Of a stretch of DNA of 64,000 nt, positions 16,320-24,931 are shown piece by piece. A program made the translations under genes and the position numbers. This DNA is from Hymenobacter jeollabukensis (GTDB lineage Bacteria; Bacteroidota; Bacteroidia; Cytophagales; Hymenobacteraceae). The notes beneath the pieces are model-generated. The model was not told the origin of the DNA, searched no databases, and saw nothing but the letters and a program-made list of their open reading frames with translations. Within the stretch, counting starts at the first letter, position 1. Every line of letters starts with the position of its first letter. The stretch is from contig NZ_VAJM01000008.1 in the NCBI RefSeq assembly GCF_005771675.1, positions 248,001 to 312,000 on the forward strand, written 5' to 3'.

Positions 16320-17126
16320 GTGACGTTTCCCGTTCAGCTTCACCTCGGCCCCGTAGCCCTGCCGGCCCACCTGCTCTTCGAGGTGCTGGCCTACTCGCTG
16401 GGCTACCGCTACTACAGCTACCTGCGCGCCCGCACCCCCGACCGCATCAGCACCGACCACCGGCTGTGGATATTCATCGGGGCCGCCGCCGGGGCCCTGC
16501 TTGGCTCGCGCGTGCTGGGGCTGCTGGAGCACCCGCAGGCGCTGCTGCACCCGCCCGGCGGCTGGCTGTACTATTTCACCAACAAAACCATCGTCGGCGG
16601 CCTGCTCGGCGGGCTGATCGGGGTGGAATGGACCAAGAAGCGCCTCGGCGTCACCGCGTCCTCGGGCGACCTGATGGTGTACCCCATCGTGCTGGGCATG
16701 GTGCTGGGGCGCACCGGCTGCTTCCTCTCCGGCCTCGAAGACGGCACCTACGGCACGCCTTCCGCCTTGCCCTGGGCGATGAACCTCGGCGACGGGGTGC
16801 CGCGCCACCCCACCAACCTCTACGAAATCCTATTCTGGCTGCTGCTGGGCGCCGCCTTGTGGCTGCTGGAGCGCCGCCGCCCGCTGCCCGACGGCTGGCG
16901 CTTCCGCCTCATGCTCAGTTCTTACCTGCTGTTCCGGCTGCTGGTGGAGTTTATCAAGCCCACGCCGCCGCTGCCGGGCCTGCTACTGACCAGCATTCAG
17001 TGGGCCTGCGTGGCCGGGCTGCTGTACTACGCCTGGCTGTGGGCCCGCGACGCCCGCCGGCCTCGGGCTGACGGCCCGCCGTCGGCCGTCCCGGTTCAGG
17101 CTGCCGTTTCTTCGTTTTCTGACTAA
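16320..17126 (+). CDS. Lgt-like membrane protein (prolipoprotein diacylglyceryl transferase family, divergent)
   Basis: 268 residues, seven membrane helices, with the Lgt-type order: PAHLLFEVLAY helix, GGLLGGLIGVEW loop, GRTGCFLSGLEDG motif and a C-terminal HPTNLYE segment. True Lgt transfers diacylglyceryl from phosphatidylglycerol to lipoprotein Cys and has HGG in the loop and GRxGNFxN in the signature. Here the loop reads VGG and the signature GRTGCFLSG, so catalytic His and Asn positions are changed. It is therefore probably a paralogue with another role. GTG at 16320 is chosen because it follows TATCTTGC (16307-16314); upstream ATG at 16260 lies before that box. First gene of a tight four-gene run. 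Confidence 0.75.
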   Translation: MTFPVQLHLGPVALPAHLLFEVLAYSLGYRYYSYLRARTPDRISTDHRLWIFIGAAAGALLGSRVLGLLEHPQALLHPPGGWLYYFTNKTIVGGLLGGLIGVEWTKKRLGVTASSGDLMVYPIVLGMVLGRTGCFLSGLEDGTYGTPSALPWAMNLGDGVPRHPTNLYEILFWLLLGAALWLLERRRPLPDGWRFRLMLSSYLLFRLLVEFIKPTPPLPGLLLTSIQWACVAGLLYYAWLWARDARRPRADGPPSAVPVQAAVSSFSD

Positions 17127-17140
17127 AATATTCCATCCAG

Positions 17141-17701
17141 ATGCCTATGCCTGCTTTCCCTGTTGCGCCGCTCTCAGTCCGTCGGTGGCCTTCTCTCGTG
17201 TTTCTGTGGCTGGCCGTACTGCTGCCGGTCTTTGGTTTCGCCCAAGCCAAGCCGCTCAGCGACGAAGTACGCCGCGCCAACCTCGAAACCCAGGTCACGG
17301 CTATGGAGCAGGCCTTTCTGAAGGAAGACTTCGAAACCTTCGCCGACTTCATGCACCCCGACGTGGTGCGGCTGGCCGGCGGGCCCGATGTGCTGGCCCG
17401 GCAGCTGCGCAAGGGCATGGAGGAAATGAGTGCCCAGGGCGGCAAAGTCAGCAACGTCACGCACGGCGCGCCCACGCGCATCGTCGCCGTCGACCGGCAG
17501 CTGCAGTGCACCCTGCCGCAAACCACCGAATTCCAGCTGGCCGCCGCCACCAAAACCACCCAGTCGACCCTGCTGGCCGTGTCGGCCGATGGCGGCAAGA
17601 CCTGGGCCTTCCTCGATACGGCCGGCAAGGACTGGGAAACGGTGCGGCGCTTGGTGCCCAACCTGAGCCGGGAAATCGTGCTGCCGGCGAAGAGCAACTA
17701 G
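17141..17701 (+). CDS. Secreted NTF2-like protein
   Basis: 186 residues. It has a signal peptide (VFLWLAVLLPVFGFAQA) and then a compact alpha+beta domain opening with a helix (LETQVTAMEQAFLKEDFETFADFM) and the HPDVVRLAGG turn typical of SnoaL/NTF2-like folds. The C-terminal half is beta-rich (TTEFQLAAATKTTQSTLLAVS, KTWAFLDTAGKDW). No catalytic residues can be named. It starts 14 bp after the Lgt-like gene and lies 70 bp before the radical SAM gene on the same strand. Confidence 0.65.
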   Translation: MPMPAFPVAPLSVRRWPSLVFLWLAVLLPVFGFAQAKPLSDEVRRANLETQVTAMEQAFLKEDFETFADFMHPDVVRLAGGPDVLARQLRKGMEEMSAQGGKVSNVTHGAPTRIVAVDRQLQCTLPQTTEFQLAAATKTTQSTLLAVSADGGKTWAFLDTAGKDWETVRRLVPNLSREIVLPAKSN

Positions 17702-17771
17702 CGTGGCAGGCTAGGGCGGCCCGCGGAAAGTTGCTAGGTTGCGGCCAGCCTCTCACGATACCCGCCGCCCC

Positions 17772-19169
17772 ATGCCCGAACGCCCCTATACCTACTACGA
17801 CTTCACCCTAAGTCTCTGCCCGCACTGCCTGCGCCGCGTGGAGGCCAAAATCGTCTTTCAGGACGAGGCGGTGTACATGCTCAAGCGCTGCCCCGAGCAC
17901 GGCCGGCAGAAGGTGCGCATTGCCTCCGACATCGAATACTACAAGCAGATTCGCAACTACGTGAAGCAGAGCGAGGTGCCGCGCCGCTTCAATACCGCCA
18001 CCCACTATGGCTGCCCCTACGACTGCGGCCTCTGCACCGACCACGAGCAGCACTCCTGCCTCACGGTCATCGAAATAACGGACCGCTGCAACCTGACCTG
18101 CCCCACCTGCTACGCCGAAAGCAGCCCCACCCACGGTCGGCACCGCACCCTGGAGGAAGTCGAGCAGATGATTGACACGCTCGTCGCCAACGAGGGCGAG
18201 CCGGACGTGGTGCAGATTTCGGGCGGGGAGCCCACGCTGCACCCGCAGTTCTGGGAAATCCTCGACATGTGCAAGCGCAAGCCCATCAAGCACCTGATGG
18301 TGAATACCAACGGCGTGCGGCTGGCCAAGGACGAGGAGTTCGTGGCCCGCCTGGCCACCTACATGCCCGCCTTCGAGGTGTACCTGCAGTTCGACTCCTT
18401 CAAGGAAGAAGCCCTGCTCCAGATGCGGGGCCGCGACCTGCGCCAGGTACGCCTCGACGCGCTGGCCCACCTCAACAAGCACAACCTGAGCACCACGCTG
18501 GTAGCCACCCTGCAAAAGGGGCTGAATGACGACGAGGTCGGCCAGATCATCGACTTCGCCCTGCAGCAGCGGTGCGTGCGCGGCGTCACGTTCCAGCCCA
18601 CCCAGGCCGCCGGCCGCCTCGACCATTTCGACGACGACGGCCGCATCTCGCTCACCGACGTGCGTACGGCCATTCTGGAGCAGAGCCCGGTGTTTTCGGC
18701 CGACGACCTGCTGCCCGTGCCCTGCAACCCCGACGCGCTGGCCATGGCCTACGCCCTCAAGCTCGACGGCGAAGTGTACCCGCTCACGCGCTACATCAAG
18801 CCCGCCGAGCTGTTGCAGAACTCGCGCAACACCATCGTGTTTGAGCGCGACCCGCGCCTGCAGGGCCATTTGATGCGCATGTTCAGCACCGCCAACACGG
18901 TGGACACCGTCACGCCCGAGCTCAACCAGCTCCTGTGCTGCCTGCCGCTGGTGCAGGCGCCCACCTTGCGCTACGAAAACCTGTTCCGCGTCATCATCCT
19001 GCAGTTCATGGACGCCTGGAACTTCGACGTGCGCGCCGTGAAGAAGTCCTGCGTGCACATTGTCTCGAAGGACAACAAAATCATTCCCTTCGAGACGATG
19101 AACATCTTCTACCGCGACCAGCCCAAACAGGAGCGCCTGGAAGTGCTGCGCGACATTCCCGTGCTCTAG
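17772..19169 (+). CDS. Radical SAM enzyme of the Tes/MJ0619-like family
   Basis: 465 residues. An N-terminal Cys cluster (CPHC at 16-19, Cys40 in KRCPEHG) is followed by YGCPYDCGLC (Cys81, 85, 88, plus Cys96) and then the radical SAM CxxxCxxC motif CNLTCPTC (106-113) and the SAM-binding SGGEPT. This layout, including the CPEHG and CPYDCGLC segments, matches the family with MJ0619 and the archaeal tetraether synthase Tes, which joins lipid alkyl chains by C-C bond formation. The bacterial role is not known. The ATG at 17772 is preferred to 17739. A small membrane protein gene follows 3 bp later. Its place after an Lgt-like gene suggests lipid or lipoprotein modification; that is inference. Confidence 0.82.
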   Translation: MPERPYTYYDFTLSLCPHCLRRVEAKIVFQDEAVYMLKRCPEHGRQKVRIASDIEYYKQIRNYVKQSEVPRRFNTATHYGCPYDCGLCTDHEQHSCLTVIEITDRCNLTCPTCYAESSPTHGRHRTLEEVEQMIDTLVANEGEPDVVQISGGEPTLHPQFWEILDMCKRKPIKHLMVNTNGVRLAKDEEFVARLATYMPAFEVYLQFDSFKEEALLQMRGRDLRQVRLDALAHLNKHNLSTTLVATLQKGLNDDEVGQIIDFALQQRCVRGVTFQPTQAAGRLDHFDDDGRISLTDVRTAILEQSPVFSADDLLPVPCNPDALAMAYALKLDGEVYPLTRYIKPAELLQNSRNTIVFERDPRLQGHLMRMFSTANTVDTVTPELNQLLCCLPLVQAPTLRYENLFRVIILQFMDAWNFDVRAVKKSCVHIVSKDNKIIPFETMNIFYRDQPKQERLEVLRDIPVL

Positions 19170-19172
19170 CCC

Positions 19173-19466
19173 ATGTACACGCCGCCGCCCACGCCGCCCC
19201 AGCCGCCCGGCCACCTCGGCCGGGTGCTGCTTGCTCACCTGGCCCTGGTGCTCGTGCTGCACCTGGGCCGGCAGTGGCTCGACGACGACGCGGGCATCTT
19301 TTTCATCCTCTTCGGCCTGGCTTTCCTCGACGGGCTGGCGTTTCTGGTGCTGATTACCACGGGCCGCGCGCGCCTGGGCCTGAGCTTCGTGCTCAGCGGC
19401 CTGCTGATGTTCGTCATCGGCTTCGGCGACTGCGCCACCCACCTGAAGCTGGGCAATATGCACTAA
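19173..19466 (+). CDS. Small membrane protein next to radical SAM enzyme
   Basis: 97 residues with three hydrophobic helices (VLLAHLALVLVLHLGRQWL, IFFILFGLAFLDGLAFLVLI, LGLSFVLSGLLMFVIGFG) after a Pro-rich start. No recognised domain. It starts 3 bp after the radical SAM stop codon, so the two are translated from one mRNA and may work together, for example by membrane placement of the enzyme or its substrate. Confidence 0.68.
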   Translation: MYTPPPTPPQPPGHLGRVLLAHLALVLVLHLGRQWLDDDAGIFFILFGLAFLDGLAFLVLITTGRARLGLSFVLSGLLMFVIGFGDCATHLKLGNMH

Positions 19467-19565
19467 AGCACGGGTGCCTGCGGCCGGCGCGTACCCTGGC
19501 GCCTTCCGCCGCGGAGGTACGGCCTCGGCCAACTCCGCCTAATCAATAGCGTAAGAACCAAGGCC

Positions 19566-19844
19566 ATGCTCTCCGATTACAACCGCCGCGTCGTACGCAC
19601 CAACCTGCTGATTGTGCTGGCCGGCGCCGTGGCGTTCGGAATGCTGGCCAAACTGAACGACGGCAGCGTCTTCGTCTTTTTCGGTGTCCTGATCGTGTTG
19701 CAGGCGCTGGTCAATGCGGTGCTGGGCCTTGTGCACAGCTTCGGTAAGTCCCAGGGCACGGCGGCCGGTTACTGGCTGAGCGCGCTGCTGGTGCTCATCA
19801 TCGGGCCCGGCTCCTGCGGCCTGGCCGCGGCCCTCATCCAATAG
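19566..19844 (+). CDS. Small membrane protein, unknown function
   Basis: 92 residues, three membrane helices (LLIVLAGAVAFGMLAKL, VFVFFGVLIVLQALVNAVLGLVH, WLSALLVLIIGPGSCGLAAAL). Similar in size and layout to the preceding small protein but without clear sequence identity. It lies 99 bp downstream on the same strand, so membership of the same operon is possible. Function not assignable. Confidence 0.58.
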   Translation: MLSDYNRRVVRTNLLIVLAGAVAFGMLAKLNDGSVFVFFGVLIVLQALVNAVLGLVHSFGKSQGTAAGYWLSALLVLIIGPGSCGLAAALIQ

Positions 19845-19883
19845 CGCCACGACAGCTCTGCCCGAGCCCGTAGGGCAGAACAT

Positions 19884-19915
19884 AAAAAAACGCCCGACCA
19901 CACAGTGGCCGGGCG
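19884..19915 (-). terminator. Intrinsic terminator of the lipocalin-like gene
   Basis: 11-bp stem with one mismatch around a 3-nt loop (19891-19915), followed on the minus strand by a run of seven Ts (19884-19890), 46 bp beyond the stop codon of the gene at 19962. Confidence 0.75.
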
Positions 19916-19961
19916 CCCCCGCTGGGTGGAGCCAGCGGGACTTGGGAAATCAACAATTCGC

Positions 19962-20468
19962 TTAATGCGAGAAAGTGCTTTCGAAGCTCACGGCCTTGTC
20001 GTCCGTGCCCTCGGTGAGCTTCAGGCGCAGCGTGGTGGCGGTGAGTTCCTCCACCGAGTACACGCGCTCCAGGTTGGGCAGCGTCACCGTGAGGGTCTTG
20101 TTGTCTTCGCTCAGCTTGTAGCTGCCCGCTTTCTGCTGGGCCATGGCCGGGTTGAGCTTGGTGGCGCCTTCGTCCTGAATGTAGCGGCCATCGGCCGTGA
20201 ACTGGGTCAGGTTGTCGCGCATGGTGGGCTTGAGCTGCCCGAAGATGCTCACCGTAACCGCGTCGGTCGAGCCGGCGGCTTTGCTGGTGGTCTTCAGGTC
20301 GGTCAGGTGCCACTGGCCGCCCGAAAGCAGCTGCAACGGCGTTTGTTGGGTCTTCGCATCAGCCGCCGCTTGGGCCGCGGGCTGGGCTACTTCATCAATT
20401 TCTTTTTCACACGATGCCAAACCAGCAAGGGTCAGCGCCAGGCTCAGGTAAACGGTCAGTTTCTTCAT
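19962..20468 (-). CDS. Lipocalin-like lipoprotein
   Basis: 168 residues. The lipoprotein signal ends in the lipobox LASC (Cys20) followed by EKE, which is compatible with surface or periplasmic lipoproteins. The body has the Bacteroidota lipocalin-like pattern (LLSGGQWHLTDL at its start, FTADGRYI, GSYKLSEDNKTLTVT). These small lipoproteins are common in the phylum and their ligands are unknown. The ATG at 20468 is used because it opens the signal; the frame is open to 20540. Confidence 0.8.
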   Translation of the reverse strand: MKKLTVYLSLALTLAGLASCEKEIDEVAQPAAQAAADAKTQQTPLQLLSGGQWHLTDLKTTSKAAGSTDAVTVSIFGQLKPTMRDNLTQFTADGRYIQDEGATKLNPAMAQQKAGSYKLSEDNKTLTVTLPNLERVYSVEELTATTLRLKLTEGTDDKAVSFESTFSH

Positions 20469-20767
20469 GAAAACGGGTAAATGGTTTGGTGAAGAAGATC
20501 GAGCTCCTCGCTCGGTCGGCGTTTTGCTTTCAGTACACATTCCAACTTCACGTCTGAGGCCAAGGTGGCTGGCCCTGCGTTGTCGTCACAATGCTAAGCT
20601 AGTATAGATAGTTCGGGTTTTCGCGGAAAAAGTCAATAATTCAAACATTATATCTGAAAAATTCAATGCAATTTATATTTGTACTTTTGAATGTAGATAA
20701 AATGCAAAAGCCGCTTGCAGAACTTGCAGAGCGGCTTTTGGTTAGGGGTGATTTGGAGCGGCAGCGC
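20469..20767. other. AT-rich intergenic region with terminator hairpin
   Basis: About 300 bp before the lipocalin-like gene (which is read away from it) and after the Fpg gene. Bases 20630-20705 are strikingly AT-rich for this genome and contain TATATTTG, a good -7 box on the plus strand, but nothing is encoded after it except the hairpin at 20706-20739 (aaaagccgct / agcggctttt), which serves as the Fpg terminator on the minus strand. Confidence 0.5.
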
Positions 20768-21583
20768 CTAATGTAGTTTCTGGCACTCCGGGCAGTAGTA
20801 AGTAGCCCGTCCACCGACGTACTTTTTTACAATTGTCTGCTGGTCCGTCGGACAATACTTATAAGCCTCCGACCCCGGCACCGGGTACGCGTCCCACTCC
20901 CGGGCGTGAATCAGAAACGAGGTCGGAAACAGGTGGTAGTTGGCCTCTGCCTCGATGGCCGTGGTTAGCACCAGTCCAATGGCCGCGTGCAGCTGAACCA
21001 CTTCCGCGGGCGTGAGCGAGCCGGCCACCCGCTCGGGGTGCAGCCGGGCCTGAAACAGTACCTCGTCGACAATCCAGTTGCCGAGGCCGGCGGCCAGGCG
21101 CTGGTCGAGCAGCAGGGGCTTAAGGAGCGTCTTGCGCCCGCGCAGGGCCGTCTGCAACTCCGCCAGCGTCAGATCCAGCGCGTCGGGGCCCAGCTTCTTC
21201 TGTCGCTGGAAATCGGCCACGCTGTCGGCCAGGCGGATGCGGCCAAACTTGCGCGGGTCGATGAAGGCTACGCGCAGGCCGTCGGCCAGCTCGAAGGCCA
21301 CGCGGGTAAAGCGCGGCCGGTCGTGCTCGTCGCGGTAAGCACCCACGTCGCCGGTCATGCCGAAGTGCAGGGCCAGCACCCGGCCGGTGGAGAGTTCGAG
21401 AAACAAGTTTTTGCCCAGCCGCCGGGTGCCCGTGACGCTGGCGCCCACCACGGCCTGGCGCAGCGCGGCCTCCGGCTCGGCCAGCACGTGAGCGTCGAAC
21501 ACGAAGAGCTGCCCAATGGTCTGGTGCAGCAGCAGTTCATCCAGGAAACGGCGGTAGGTTTCGACTTCGGGTAGTTCGGGCAT
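20768..21583 (-). CDS. mutM: Formamidopyrimidine-DNA glycosylase family protein (Fpg/Nei)
   Basis: 271 residues. It starts with the catalytic MPELPEVE (Pro1 after Met removal, Glu2), has Lys in RRLGKNLF, the helix-two-turn-helix QRLAAGLGNWIVDEVLF, and a C-terminal zinc finger. The enzyme excises oxidised bases such as 8-oxoguanine and cuts the strand by beta/delta elimination. The finger reads CPTD...YCPECQ, so the second ligand is Asp instead of the usual Cys; Asp may still hold zinc. Length is normal. Single gene with its own hairpin terminator. Confidence 0.92.
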   Translation of the reverse strand: MPELPEVETYRRFLDELLLHQTIGQLFVFDAHVLAEPEAALRQAVVGASVTGTRRLGKNLFLELSTGRVLALHFGMTGDVGAYRDEHDRPRFTRVAFELADGLRVAFIDPRKFGRIRLADSVADFQRQKKLGPDALDLTLAELQTALRGRKTLLKPLLLDQRLAAGLGNWIVDEVLFQARLHPERVAGSLTPAEVVQLHAAIGLVLTTAIEAEANYHLFPTSFLIHAREWDAYPVPGSEAYKYCPTDQQTIVKKYVGGRATYYCPECQKLH

Positions 21584-21746
21584 GTTATTAATAGAGAGTG
21601 TTCTGCGTGACTGGCCGAAAAACAGCCCGTCCCGTGTCTACGATAACATCAATGCTCCAGCTTAAATCCCATCCGCTGGCAAACATTATTTGGTCGCTGG
21701 TACGCCGCTAAACGGGCGTCATGCCGAGCCCGGTAAGCGCCAAACG

Positions 21747-21782
21747 AAAACCGCCCGCTGCCAGCAAAGGCAACGGGCGGTT
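21747..21782 (-). terminator. Intrinsic terminator of the M48-like gene
   Basis: Stem aaccgcccg / cgggcggtt around a 16-nt loop; on the minus strand it ends in TTTT. It lies 26 bp after the protease stop codon. Confidence 0.7.
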
Positions 21783-21807
21783 ACGTAGTCCGACCACTTA
21801 CTACTCG

Positions 21808-22686
21808 TTACGACGGATCGGTCAGGCGGCCGATTTGTTGGCCCTGGGGATTGAAGATGCCGCCCTGCGCGCTGACGTAAAGCCGGCGCTGTTGCCCGTC
21901 GATGAGCACAAAGGGAAAATCGGCGCTGTTGGAGCGCGTGAGGCGGCCCACCACAGCGGCGGTGCGGTCGTCCTGATCCACGCGCACGATGTTCAGGCCC
22001 TTGGTCACGTACAGCGGCTGGGCGGGGTTGTCGCGGAAGGTAAGCTTGCCCACGAAGCTGATCTGCTGCTGGGCCACCGGCTGGGCCTGCACCGGGCGCG
22101 GCGTAATGGCTATGGGCTGGGCCGAGGGCATCGAGGTGCGGGCGCTGGCCGCAATCTGCCCGCTGGCCTGCTGCCAGCCGCGGTTGATGGCCGCCAGGCG
22201 CGTGCTGCGGCCCGGGTGAGTCGGCGAGTCGTATTCCTGCGACACCACGGCCAGGGCCGTCTGGGCTTCGGCCAGGCTGGCGCCCATCTTGCGGAGCACG
22301 AAGCCCGAAAACTCGTCGGCCTCCAGCTCGTCGGCGGGGTTCGAGCCGCCGCCCTGCAGGGTGTGGCCGTTCAGGTGGTGACCCATTTCGTGGGCCAGAA
22401 TGCTCACGCCGGCCCAGTCGGTGCGGCTGGCGCGGTTCACGGCCGCCACGAAGTTGGGGTTGTATAAGAGGTAGCGCTTGCCGCCGGATACCACGGCGGC
22501 GGCGTTTTCGACCTGGGTGGTGGCGCGCAGCTCGAAGCGGGGCTTCAGGCCGACGACGTCGGTGATTTCACGCAGCACGTCACGCTGCGGCGCCGGTTGG
22601 GCGGCTTGGGCCACGCCGCTCGTCAGCAGCCCTACGAAGAGGAGCGCGCTGGTCAGCAGCTGGCGGAAAGTGCGGGTGCGGTTCAT
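21808..22686 (-). CDS. Exported M48-like zinc metalloprotease
   Basis: 292 residues with a signal peptide (to about residue 29). The zinc site is HEMGH at 99-103 with a downstream glutamate helix ELEADEFSGF (120-129), as in M48 peptidases (HtpX, BepA/LoiP types). The C-terminal 90 residues form a beta-rich domain with no known name (GKLTFRDNPAQPLYV, FVLIDGQQRRLYVSAQG). Likely periplasmic protein quality control. The ATG at 22686 is chosen since it begins the signal peptide; 22734 is also in frame. Confidence 0.85.
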   Translation of the reverse strand: MNRTRTFRQLLTSALLFVGLLTSGVAQAAQPAPQRDVLREITDVVGLKPRFELRATTQVENAAAVVSGGKRYLLYNPNFVAAVNRASRTDWAGVSILAHEMGHHLNGHTLQGGGSNPADELEADEFSGFVLRKMGASLAEAQTALAVVSQEYDSPTHPGRSTRLAAINRGWQQASGQIAASARTSMPSAQPIAITPRPVQAQPVAQQQISFVGKLTFRDNPAQPLYVTKGLNIVRVDQDDRTAAVVGRLTRSNSADFPFVLIDGQQRRLYVSAQGGIFNPQGQQIGRLTDPS

Positions 22687-23043
22687 GAAAAAATCCTTTT
22701 GTTTCAGCGTGGAGTTTTGCAAGAATGCTGCCAAAGTCGGCCGGGAGCCGTCCTGTCATCTGGCATTAGTATAACGTGCGTTGCCCCGCTTTTCGTTTAT
22801 TCTCGACAGCACTATTTACCGGCCGCAGCGGCATTGGACCTGACTTTATTAAGGGTCCGGCTGCTTCGAGGCAACGGTATTCCTGCTCAAGTACAAAGCC
22901 GATAGCTCAACGCGTAGCCCCCCGCTGCCCACGGCGGGCATCCAAAGCCGCCCGGGATGCCAACCGGTGCCCCAGCAACGCCGAGCGCCCTGCTGAAGTC
23001 AGCAGGGCGCTCGGTTGTTGGCGTTGAAGAAGAACTGATTGGG
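22687..23043. other. Intergenic region with strong hairpin
   Basis: About 360 bp between two minus-strand genes. A perfect 14-bp stem (22981-22994 with 23001-23014) lies 30 bp beyond the ABC transporter stop codon and is its likely terminator. The remainder should hold the promoter of the M48-like gene; no ORF or RNA gene is convincing. Confidence 0.5.
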
Positions 23044-24858
23044 TTAAGCCGGAAGCGTCACCGGGCGCGCCACGCCGTCGGGCGCTGCCAGCGCAGCCGG
23101 CCGTTGCCGCTCCCCGATCTGCTGCCGCCACATGGCGTAGTACAGACCTTTGCGCTCCAGCAGCTCCTCGTGCCGGCCGGCTTCCACGATGCGGCCCCGC
23201 TCCAGCACGTAGATGCAGTCGGCGTGCAGAATGGTGCTCAGGCGGTGGGCAATGAGGATTGTGAGGTGGCGCCGCGTGGCCGACAGCTCGCGCACCGTCC
23301 GGCTGATTTCCTCCTCCGTGAGCGAGTCCAGGGCCGAGGTGGCTTCGTCGAACACCAGCAGGGTGGGGCGCCGCAGCAGGGCCCGGGCGATGCTTAGGCG
23401 CTGCTTTTCGCCCCCCGACACCTTCACGCCGCCCTCGCCGATGACCGTATCGAGCCCCAGCGGCGCCCGGCGCAGCAGGGAGTCGGCGGCGGCTTCGTGC
23501 AGGGCGCGCAGGCACTCCTCGTCGGTGGCCTGCGGGGCCACGAAGAGCAGGTTGTCGCGGATGCTGCCGGCGAAAAGCTGCGGGTCCTGGGTCACGAAGC
23601 CAATCTGCTCGCGCAGGGCGTCGAGGTCGAGCTGCTGGCCGGGCACGTCGTTGTAGAGGATCTGGCCCTGCGCGGGCGGGTAAAGGCCCACCAGCAGCTT
23701 CACCAGCGTGGTTTTGCCCGAGCCCGAAGGCCCCACGAAGGCCACCGTCTGGCCCAGCTCGGTGCGGAAGGAAATGCCATCCAGCGCCGGGGTATTGGCC
23801 GTGAGGTGGCGGAAATGCACGTTGTCGAATTCCAGGGTGCGCAGCTCGCCGATGGCGGCGGGTGCGGTGGGCTTCACGTCGCGGGGCGTATCAAGAATCT
23901 GCTGGAAATTGGCCAGCGAAGCCTCGGTTTCGCGGTAGATGTTGATGATGTTGCCCAGCTCCTGCAGCGGCCCGAAAATGGCGAAGGAGTAGATGAACAA
24001 GGAGAAAAAGTCGCCCATCGAAATCCGGTGCTGCACCACCAGAAACAGCAGTAGCAGCAGAATGGCGCTGCGCAGCGTGTTTACGAAGGTGCCCTGCACG
24101 AACGACAACGAGCGGATGTAGCGCACCTTTTTCAGCTCCAGCTGCAGAATGCGGGCCGTGGTAGCATTCAGGCGCGCGGTTTCCTGCTGGGCCAGCCCCA
24201 GGCTTTTCACCAGCTCGATGTTGCGCAGGCTCTCCGTGGTCGAGCCGGCCAGGGCAGTGGTTTCGGCCACGATGGTCTTCTGCACCACCTTGATTTTCTT
24301 GCTCAGCAGGGAGCTGACGATGCCCAGAATCGGGATGGTCAGAAAGTAAGCGGGGGCAATCGGCCAGTACACTTTCAGCGAGTACCACATCACGAAGATG
24401 ATACCCACCACCGAAGTGAAGAGCACGTTGACGAAGTTCTGGATGAGCTTCTCCACGTCGGTGCGCACCTTCTGCAGCTTGCCCAGGGTTTCGCCGCTGC
24501 GCTGGTCCTCAAACACCTGGTAGGGCAGGTCCAGCGAGTGGCTGAGCCCGTCGGAGTACATCTGCGCGCCCAGCCGCTGCGTGATGACGTTGACGAAGTA
24601 ATCCTGGAAGTTCTTGGCGATGCGCGACACCATGGCCACGCCCATGGCCTGCAGAATCAACAGGCCGGCGCCGCCGGCCAGAAACTGCGCAAAGCTGGGC
24701 CGGAGCGTGGTGCTGAGCGCGGGCGTTACGTGCCGGTCGATGATTTGCCGGAAGATGTAGGGGTCGAGCAGGGAAAAAACCTGGTTGATGGCCGCCAGCA
24801 GCAGGGCCAGCGCGAGCAGGCCCCAATACTGGCGCAGGTAACCGAACAGCAGTTTCAT
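23044..24858 (-). CDS. ABC transporter, fused permease-ATPase (exporter type)
   Basis: 604 residues: a six-helix membrane domain (about 1-320) followed by an ATPase with Walker A GPSGSGKT (376-383), Q-loop VTQDPQ, signature VSGGEKQR (480-487), Walker B LLVFDE (500-505) and switch His in IAHRLS. This is the MsbA/MDR half-transporter layout, working as a dimer. It could move lipids, drugs or peptides; the sequence does not decide. It stands alone, so a homodimer is likely. The hairpin at 22981-23014 lies downstream. Confidence 0.94.
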   Translation of the reverse strand: MKLLFGYLRQYWGLLALALLLAAINQVFSLLDPYIFRQIIDRHVTPALSTTLRPSFAQFLAGGAGLLILQAMGVAMVSRIAKNFQDYFVNVITQRLGAQMYSDGLSHSLDLPYQVFEDQRSGETLGKLQKVRTDVEKLIQNFVNVLFTSVVGIIFVMWYSLKVYWPIAPAYFLTIPILGIVSSLLSKKIKVVQKTIVAETTALAGSTTESLRNIELVKSLGLAQQETARLNATTARILQLELKKVRYIRSLSFVQGTFVNTLRSAILLLLLFLVVQHRISMGDFFSLFIYSFAIFGPLQELGNIINIYRETEASLANFQQILDTPRDVKPTAPAAIGELRTLEFDNVHFRHLTANTPALDGISFRTELGQTVAFVGPSGSGKTTLVKLLVGLYPPAQGQILYNDVPGQQLDLDALREQIGFVTQDPQLFAGSIRDNLLFVAPQATDEECLRALHEAAADSLLRRAPLGLDTVIGEGGVKVSGGEKQRLSIARALLRRPTLLVFDEATSALDSLTEEEISRTVRELSATRRHLTILIAHRLSTILHADCIYVLERGRIVEAGRHEELLERKGLYYAMWRQQIGERQRPAALAAPDGVARPVTLPA

Positions 24859-24931
24859 GGGAGGAAGGTAGGGGAGAAAGGTCCCCCAACAACCGCCCGC
24901 GTCGGCAGAAGTTTTTCCGCTGCCGCCGTGC

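Noticed and set aside
15225-16808. 527-residue minus-strand frame over phhA and the Lgt-like gene
   Set aside because: Shadow; crosses the attenuator terminator and has no domain.
16320-17126. Calling this gene the canonical lgt
   Set aside because: Key His and Asn residues of the Lgt motifs are replaced, so only a family-level name is given.
20670-20705. TATATTTG promoter-like sequence in an AT-rich intergenic region, possible small RNA
   Set aside because: The only feature downstream is the Fpg terminator hairpin about 20-30 nt away; a transcript would be too short, and AT-rich sequence yields such boxes by chance.
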